Assembly (NCBI GenBank): GCA_943735955.1
Contig: OX030969.1
Span: 2,924,087-2,988,086 of the forward strand
Origin: Piscicola geometra
Taxonomy: Eukaryota; Annelida; Clitellata; Hirudinida; Piscicolidae
Reading direction: 5' to 3'
DNA: 64,000 nt
A program made the position numbers and the translations under genes. Each line of letters opens with the position of its first letter. Positions within the stretch are counted from its first letter, which is position 1. The notes beneath the pieces were generated by a model that had not been told where the DNA came from, did not search any database, and saw only the letters and a program-made list of their open reading frames with translations. Positions 56,940 through 64,000 of the stretch are shown here, piece after piece.

Positions 56940-58680
56940 TTTATATTTTTATATAAAACATTTTTATATGCAAATATTTTTATATATTTATATACAAATA
57001 TTTATATATATATTTTTATATATTTATACACATATATTTATATATATTTATATACAAATATTTATATATATTTAAATACAAATATTTTAATACATCTATA
57101 TAAATATATTTTTATATATTTATATACAAATATTTATATATATTTATATATATTTATACAAAAATATTTTTATATATTTAAATACAAATATTTATATATA
57201 TTTATATACAAATATTTTAACACATTTATATAATATTATCTTTATATATTTATATACAAATATTTTATTTATTTATATACAAATACTTGTATATACAAAA
57301 ATTTTTATATACAAAAATTTTTATATACAAAAATTTTTATATACAAATATTTTTATATACAAATATTTTTATATACAAATATTTTTATATACAAATATTT
57401 TTATATACAAATATTTTTATATACAAATATTTTTATATACAAATATTTTTATATACAAATATTTTTATATACAAATATTTTTATATACAAATATTTTTAT
57501 ATACAAATATTTTTATATACAAATATTTTTATATACAAATATTTTTATATACAAATATTTTTATATACAAATATTTTTATATACAAATATTTTTATATAC
57601 AAATATTTTTATATACAAATATTTTTATATACAAATATTTTTATATACAAATATTTTTACATACAAATATTTTTATATTTTTATGTAAAAATTTTTATAT
57701 ACAACTATTTTTGTATACAAATATTTTTATTTACAACTATTTTTGTATACAAATATTTTTATATACAACTATTTTTGTCGACAAATATTTTTATATACAA
57801 CTATTTTTGTATACATATATTTTTATATACTAAAAATTTTTATATTTTTATGTAAAATTTTTGTATATACAACTATTTTTGTATACAAATATTTTTATAT
57901 ACAAATATTTTTATATACAACTATTTTTGTATACAAATATTTTTATATACAACTATTTTTGTATACATATATTTTTATATACTAAAAATTTTTATATTTT
58001 TATGTAAAAATTTTTTATATACAACTATTTTTGTATACAAATATTTTTATATACAAATATTTTTATATTTTTATGTAAAATTTTTTTATATACAACTATT
58101 TTTGTATACGAATATTTTTATATACAACTATTTTTGTATACAAATATTTTTATATACAACTATTTTTGTATACAAATATTTTTATATACAACTATTTTTG
58201 TATACAAATATTTTTATATACAACTATTTTTGTATACAAATATTTTTATATACAACTATTTTTTTATACAAATATTTTTATATACAACTATTTTTGTATA
58301 CAAATATTTTTATATACAACTATTTTGGTATACAAATATTTTTATATACAAATATTTTTATATACAAATATTTTTATATTTTTATATACAAATATTTTTA
58401 TACAAATATACAAATATTTTTAAACAAATATTTTTATACAAATATACAAATATTTTTATACAAATATACAAATATTTTTATACAAATATACAAATATTTT
58501 TATACAAATATACAAATATTTTTATACAAATATACAAATATTTTTATACAAATATACAAATATTTTTATACAAATATAGAAATATTTTTATGTTTTTATA
58601 TAAAAATATTTTTATATAAAAATGTTTTTATAATTTTATATAAAAATATTTTTTTCTTTTTATATTCAAATATTTTAATA
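56940..58680. repeat. 16-bp AT minisatellite block
   Basis: Over 70 copies of TTTTTATATACAAATA and variants (TTTTTATATACAACTA, TTTTTGTATACAAATA). The long open frames of YIQIFLYTNIF type are artefacts of this unit. Similar sequence flanks the 3' ends of U-e and U-f. Confidence 0.95.
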
Positions 58681-59027
58681 TCAATAAAAAAGTATCTTAA
58701 TGATTCGATTTTGTTTCTTCAAATTACTCTAAAATAGTTGAGCATAAAAATGTTATATCTCAAAAACTCGAGTAGTTAGGACAAAACTACTGCCCTATTT
58801 TTATTCGGGGATCAAATTCATATAATATCAGTTTTAAATATTATAATTAAACTTTTAAGTCTATAAAACTGTGAAAATTTTCATGAATCTCACAAATTTA
58901 TTCAAGTCAAAATGAGTGATACTTATTAACAAGTAGTTCAAACTATATTTTGTAAAACTGTAGATATTATACAGTTATATTACATATAAAACGTGAAGAT
59001 ACTAAAACATACTTTTGCATTAATTCG

Positions 59028-59200
59028 AGCGGGTTGGCTTAGATGGTAAGTCGTTGGACCTGCAACTTAAAGGTCGTCAGTTCGAATCCCTGTTCAGCCA
59101 ACCGTGAGCTATCATATACCTAGGTATATGATGCGGTGTTTCACGACTTATGTCGTGTGAGTGGCGCCTCAGTTGCGTGCTTTGGCCCATTATCAATGCA
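59028..59200 (+). repeat. tRNA-derived SINE, family A (best copy)
   Basis: GGTTGGCTTAGATGGTAAGT (box A), GGTCGTCAGTTCGAATCCC (box B), a CACGACTTATGTCGTG body and a GTGGCGCCTCAGTTGCGTGC end. Inserted into array 3' flank; the empty equivalent is near 34205. Confidence 0.88.
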
Positions 59201-59386
59201 CATTATTTATTTTTATTTATTTTTATAAAGTCCACTGCATTATAACCTTGATTCCTTTTATACCATTCAACGCATCCTCTCCCAAAATCTTTGTAAAAAG
59301 ACTGCAAACTCTTTTCAAACTCCTTTTTCTAGCTTTTTTTCACCGCAGTTTTTTATTTTTTTCACGGTATTTTTTTCTCCAATTTT

Positions 59387-59973
59387 CTACTTTTTCTTCC
59401 AAACTTTTTTCTTAAAAAAATTGAATTTATTTTTCAAATCTTTTTCACTATCTCTAATATTATCTTTTTGGCCATTCTCTTTTTTGCCTTTTTTCAGTTC
59501 ATCTGCTTTTGCATCTTTCAGAACATCTTTTTGGCCATCTGTTTTACGAATATTTTTTTTGTTTTCACCAATTTCATTTTCGGGGTTTTCATTTTTCTTT
59601 GAATGTTTTTTGATTCTTGACTTTGAATGATGCCTTTTCCTGTGACGACCCTTCTTTGAGCTTTTTTTTGCATGCTTCTCAAAACTTTTCTTAAGACTTT
59701 TTCTGAAGCTGTCTTTTTCGCCAACTTTTTGAACGGTATTTTTTGAAACTTCATTTTTTTTACTTTTATTTTTGAGATTATTATCTTCATTTTCTGGTTT
59801 TTCAGATCCCGTCTTGTGTTTATGAAATTTATGAAAGTTTCCTTCTCTTTCTTCTTGTGAGTCCTCTCTATTCCTTTGCAAAGGTTTCAAATTTGTATTG
59901 CTCGGTGGAGAATCTTTCCCTTCTATTATAGATCCCTCTCTATTCCTTTGCAATGGTTTTTGACTTTTTTTTC
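59387..59973 (-). pseudogene. 5'-truncated receptor tail exon (K5)
   Basis: Open from KKSQKPLQRNREG to SEKDLKNKFNFFKKKVWKKK and stop; nearly identical to the last 60% of the U-f tail (60383-60975). At 59973 the tail sequence stops abruptly and joins TAACATCGGGTCTTTCAACA, which is normal 3' flank of the neighbouring unit (compare 42352). It has no membrane exon of its own. A product of unequal crossing-over. Confidence 0.8.
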
Positions 59974-60059
59974 CTAACATCGGGTCTTTCAACATATTTT
60001 TCAGACGATTGGCTTCTCATTATTTGCTCCCAAAAAATGATCAGTATTTCATTTTATTT

Positions 60060-60330
60060 AAATCATTAACATATTTTCAATATTTTTATTTACAAGTGTT
60101 TTTATATACAATTATTCTTATATGTAAATACTCTTATATACAAATATTTTTATATACAACTATTTTTATAGACAAATATTTTTATATACAAATATTTTTA
60201 TATATAAATATGTTTATATTTTTATATTAAAAATATTTTTCTCTTTTTATATTAACAATTTTTATATATTTTTATATTAGCAATATTTATAAAATTTTTG
60301 TATTAAAAATATTTTAATAATACTAAAAAA
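60060..60330. repeat. AT minisatellites downstream of U-f
   Basis: Same units and order as 42440-42770, part of the U-e/U-f duplication. Confidence 0.8.
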
Positions 60331-60382
60331 TAATCTTAATGATTCGATTTTGTTTTTTCAATTTAATCTGAAATCGTTGATT

Positions 60383-63171
60383 CTACTTTTTCTTCCAAAA
60401 TTTTTTCTTAAAAAAATTGAAGTTATTTTTCAAATCTTTTTCACTATCTTTAATATTATCTTTTTGGCCATACTCTTTTTTGCCTTTTTTCAGTTCATCT
60501 GCTTTTGCATCTTTCAGAACATCTTTTTGGCCATCCCTTTTACGAATATTTTTTTTGTTCTTTCCTATTTCATTTTCGGGGTTTTCATTTTTCTTTGAAT
60601 GTTTTTTGATTCTTGACTTTGAATGATGTTTTTTCCTGTGACGACCCTTCTTTGAGCTTTTTTTTGCATGTTTCTCAAAACTTTTCTTAGGACTTTTTCT
60701 GAAGCTGTTTTTTTCGCCAACTTTTTGAACGGTATTTTTTGAAACTTTATTTTTTTTACTTTTATTTTTGAGATTATTATCTTCATTTTCTGGTTTTTCA
60801 GATCCCGTTTTGTGTTTATGAAATTTATGAAAGTTTCCTTCTCTTTCTTCTTGTGAGTCTTCTCTATTCCTTTGCAAAGGTTTCAAATTTGTATTGCTCG
60901 TTGGAAAATCTTTCCCTTCTATTTTAGATCCTTCTCTATTCCTTTGCAAAGGTTTCTGACTTTTTTTTTTCTCAAACAAATCTTTCTCAACAGTTTCAGT
61001 ATGCCAGATTTTGTTTTCTTCGTTGTTGTTTTTATGGATTACGTTTTGGCTATCACTTAAAATAGATGTAATTTTTGTTTTTTGAAATTTAAATTTATTA
61101 TTTTTCTTATTCAACTGTGAAGTTTTATTTTCTGGAATATAATTGCTTTGAATCTTTTTAACTTTATTTTTCATTTTTTCACCTCCAAATATTTTTGAAT
61201 CTTTCTGATCTTTTTCTTTTTTTGAACCAAATAGTCGACCATCATCATCCTTCCACTCATGAGCCTTTAGCTCTTTTTTTTTTCTTCTGTTGTCATTTAT
61301 CTTCACACCTGGATAGGCAAGTACAGAATTTCTACCCTTCCTCGCTCTAATCTTTTTTTCAGCAGCACCTTTGTTTTTTAACTGGTTCAACGACTTCTCG
61401 TTTTCTGCTTGCAACTCCATTTCTTTTACCCTTTCATCCCCGGCATTGTCTTTTCCAAAGAATCTGTAAAAAAAGAAGTCGAACTTGACTCCTTTGAAAG
61501 ATTTCCATTAAAAAGATTAATGAAAAAATAGAAAACCCGTTGAAAAACAATTTAAATTTTTGAGCCCGCTTTCTTGGTATGACATTAAACGACATACTTA
61601 TATCCGAGGAAGAAGAAGAAGATAGCGGACAAAAGAAACGTGATGATGAACCATTTCATGTAAGAGAAAGGGTCTGAAAGTTCATGAGTAGCTTTTAAAG
61701 TTTGAATTTTAATATCCAAATTGAACAAGAAAATGTATATTTAAATTGAACTAAACTATTCAATGTTTAATATTGAACTTTAGTTAAAATAATAAAAGTT
61801 TAATATTCAAACGGAATCAAACTATTCAAAGTTTAATATTCGAGTTGATTTCAAATAACAACAGTTTAATATTCAAGTTGATTTCAAATAGGAACAGTTT
61901 AATATTCTAATTAACCATAATAAAAATAATTTTATAATTAAACAAATCGTTTCTGAAAGTTCAACTATAATAATTTGAAAACTGATTTATACAAGAATAG
62001 TTAAAAATTTTGGAGATTACGTTTTGCTGTTTTTTCCTCACATCCGAAAGAGTATAATTTTTATTTTATTATTATTAATTAGATGATGCACTACAGTTTC
62101 ATTATGTGCAAATAGTATGATTAATAATTGAGTGATTAGCCTGATGTGACCATCGATTTGTGGTGTGGTCATAGTTCCCTAAGATGAAACATGGATAGTT
62201 GCATAAGATGGAACGTAGAAAGAGATTGTAGACATTAATAAATATATCTCTGAAAGTTGTCTTGTTCAACTATAATAATTGAAAAACTGATTTTTAAAAG
62301 AATATATAAAAATTTTGGAGATAACGTTCTGCTGTTTTTTTCTCAACATCCGAAGAAATCTAATTTTTCTTTTATTATTATTAATTAGATTATGCACTAC
62401 AGTTTCAATTTGTGCAATTAGTATGATTAATAGTTGAGTGATTAGCCTGTTGTGACCATGGATTTTTGGCATGGTCATTGTTGCCTAAGATGAAACATGA
62501 ATAGTTGGAAGCTGGAATTTTTGAGTGTTTATGTTTGAAGTTAATGAAATCATGTGCAATTTTTTCCTACATTTCGAATTCGGTACCATATATACACTGT
62601 GGGCACAAAAAAACATGCAATTGTATATTTGTAATAGCTTTGGTAAATATTTAGCAATTCTTAATTTGTTTCACTGTTCTATTCATTGAAAAATGAGAAA
62701 TAAGATTTTATATAGTTTATATTAATTTCTTCAATTTGCAGTATTTTATCTAGCGAAACTTAAACAAGTGTAAAATTAGTAAAACTTGTTTTTAAAAACA
62801 TAGAAAACAATTTTATACAAGTTTTTACTTTTTAATCAAAGTTTTTTTATTAAAAAGGGTTACTTTTTCATATTAAAATGGTTACTTTTTCATATTAAAA
62901 TTGTTATTTTTCATATTAAAATTGTTACTTTTTCATATTAAAATTGTTACTTTTCCATATTAAAATTGTTACTTTTCCGTATTAAAATTCTTATATACAG
63001 AAAAAAGTATTATTTACGGAACTAATTTTAAATAAATTCTTATAAAACTTCAAAAGTTCTATTAAATTTGTAATAAAAAAATTATTATTTTAATTTCAAA
63101 TTAGCTGATACCACCTTGCGTAGGAGTTTTTGGTTCAGAAGGAATTGTTTGAGTTGTTCTGCTCTGTGATC
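60383..63171 (-). CDS. F5/8 receptor unit U-f, 3' half (linker, membrane exon, tail)
   Basis: Exons (minus): A2 63115-63171 (GSQSRTTQTIPSEPKIPTQ); membrane exon 61598-61673 (PFSYMKWFIITFLLSAIFFF, phase 1 to 2, donor TATAA|GTATGT); tail 60383-61463, intact, 359 residues. The F5/8 and signal exons must lie beyond the right edge. The tail begins FFGKDNAGDERVKEMELQAE, carries NSVLAYPGVKINDN, two copies of a PLQRNRE repeat, then mixed K/E/N/S, and ends FNFFKKKFWKKK. This is tail type 2, shared with U-e; U-c and U-d have type 1 ending KGFETK. YPGV fits a YxxΦ sorting signal and KFWKKK a KxKxx dilysine end, if cytoplasmic. Confidence 0.8.
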
Positions 63172-63400
63172 CTGTCAAAGGATATTTTGCCATTTTATAG
63201 TAATTAGAGTATGTGTATTGCTTTGAAACTTTTCGTGCTGATATTTTGTGGAAAGTATTTCATTCATTACAAAATACATTCTTAAATTCAATTATATTCT
63301 TGAATAAAAATAGTTTTAGTTAAATACAAAATTAAGAATAAAACACGAAACAAATTCTTACATACGAAAAAAATACTAAATCAAAATAAATTATTGAATA
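61440..63400. repeat. Segmental duplication, copy 2 (partner 43800-45790)
   Basis: See 43800-45790. Differences are scattered substitutions and small indels; the tail frame is intact here and broken there. Confidence 0.9.
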
Positions 63401-64000
63401 AGAAATAAATTATTGAATAAAAAATAAATTATTGAATAAAAAATAAATTATTGAATAAAAAATAAATTTTCGAATAAAAAATAAATTATTGAATAAAAAA
63501 TAAATTATTGAATAAAAAATAAATTATTGAATAAAAAATAAATTATTGAATAAAAAATAAATTATTGAATAAAAAATAAATTATTGAATAAAAAATAAAT
63601 TATTGAATAAAAAATAAATTATTGAATAAAAAATAAATTATTGAATATAAAAAAAATTATTGAATAAAAAAAAAATTATTGAATAAAAAATAAATTATTG
63701 AATGAAAAGTAAATTATTGAATAAAAAAAAATTATTGAATAAAAAATAACTTATTGAATATAAAAAAAATTATTGAAGAAAAAACAAATTATTGAATAAA
63801 AAATAAATTATTGAATAAAAAATAAATTATTGAATAAAAAATAAATTATTGAATAAAAAATAAATTATTGAATAAAAAATAAATTATTGAATAAAAAATA
63901 AATTATTGAATAAAAAATAAATTATTGAATAAAAAAGAAATTATTGAATAAAAAAGAAATTATTGAATAAAAAATAAATTATTGAATAAAAAATAAATTG
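63370..64000. repeat. 19-bp AT minisatellite to the right edge
   Basis: About 33 copies of AAATTATTGAATAAAAAAT, very uniform. In U-e the same position has only two or three copies (45770-45800), so it expanded after the duplication. Confidence 0.95.

Noticed and set aside
57287..58737. Open frames of 133-211 aa rich in YIQIFLYTNIF
   Set aside because: Direct translation of a 16-bp AT minisatellite, open in several frames at once.
59161..60626. Phe/Ser-rich plus-strand open frames opposite the tail exons (also at 22593, 23209, 34478, 34934, 42783)
   Set aside because: They are the antisense of AAA/GAA-rich tail exons and have no splice or start evidence.

Overview
This is nuclear DNA of an animal, probably a marine or freshwater invertebrate; I cannot name the lineage. 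The window is very AT-rich. It holds GT-AG introns, tRNA-derived SINEs, P, hAT and Tc1/mariner relics, a fibrinogen-like gene, an F5/8-type lectin family and a small cysteine-rich secreted family. There are no operons, rRNA genes, functional tRNAs or CRISPR arrays. All exon models were read by eye from splice-site and codon-phase agreement; no expression data were available.

The main content is a minus-strand head-to-tail array of at least six copies (U-a to U-f) of one gene family. In the complete form the exons are: signal peptide (67 nt), first half of an F5/8/fucolectin-like domain, second half of that domain, one or more short Ser/Thr/Lys linker exons (A1, A2), one transmembrane exon (76 nt), and one large Lys/Glu-rich tail exon of about 1 kb. 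All junctions keep phase (1,1,1,1,2). U-c (22608-31814, about 593 aa) and U-d (34345-40207, about 565 aa) read through without interruption. U-e (42816-50780) has two single-base frame breaks. U-b (13.7-16.1 kb) is decayed. U-a runs off the left edge and U-f off the right edge. Each unit that has exon 3 in standard form also has an alternative last exon after it, encoding a different membrane segment with a very short tail. One gene may therefore give a short-tailed and a long-tailed receptor.

Other genes: a six-exon fibrinogen-related (FReD) gene on the plus strand at 18387-21384 (393 aa, all phases agree). A two-exon secreted Cys-rich (PAN-like) mini-gene family has one intact member at 55250-55986 (minus), one member with a single nonsense codon at 52263-53095 (plus), and orphan signal-peptide exons near 42.15 kb and 52.62 kb.

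Mobile DNA fills the introns and gaps. There is a 2.3-kb P element (26585-28919), four hAT elements or fragments with recognisable ends or dimerisation domains, a Tc1/mariner transposase relic at the left edge, TA-flanked MITEs, a 9-bp-TSD terminal inverted repeat element, two families of tRNA-SINEs, a LINE reverse-transcriptase scrap, and long AT minisatellites (0.8-7.3, 46.4-48.5, 56.9-58.7 and 63.4-64 kb). Several insertions can be dated against empty copies of the same site elsewhere in the array.
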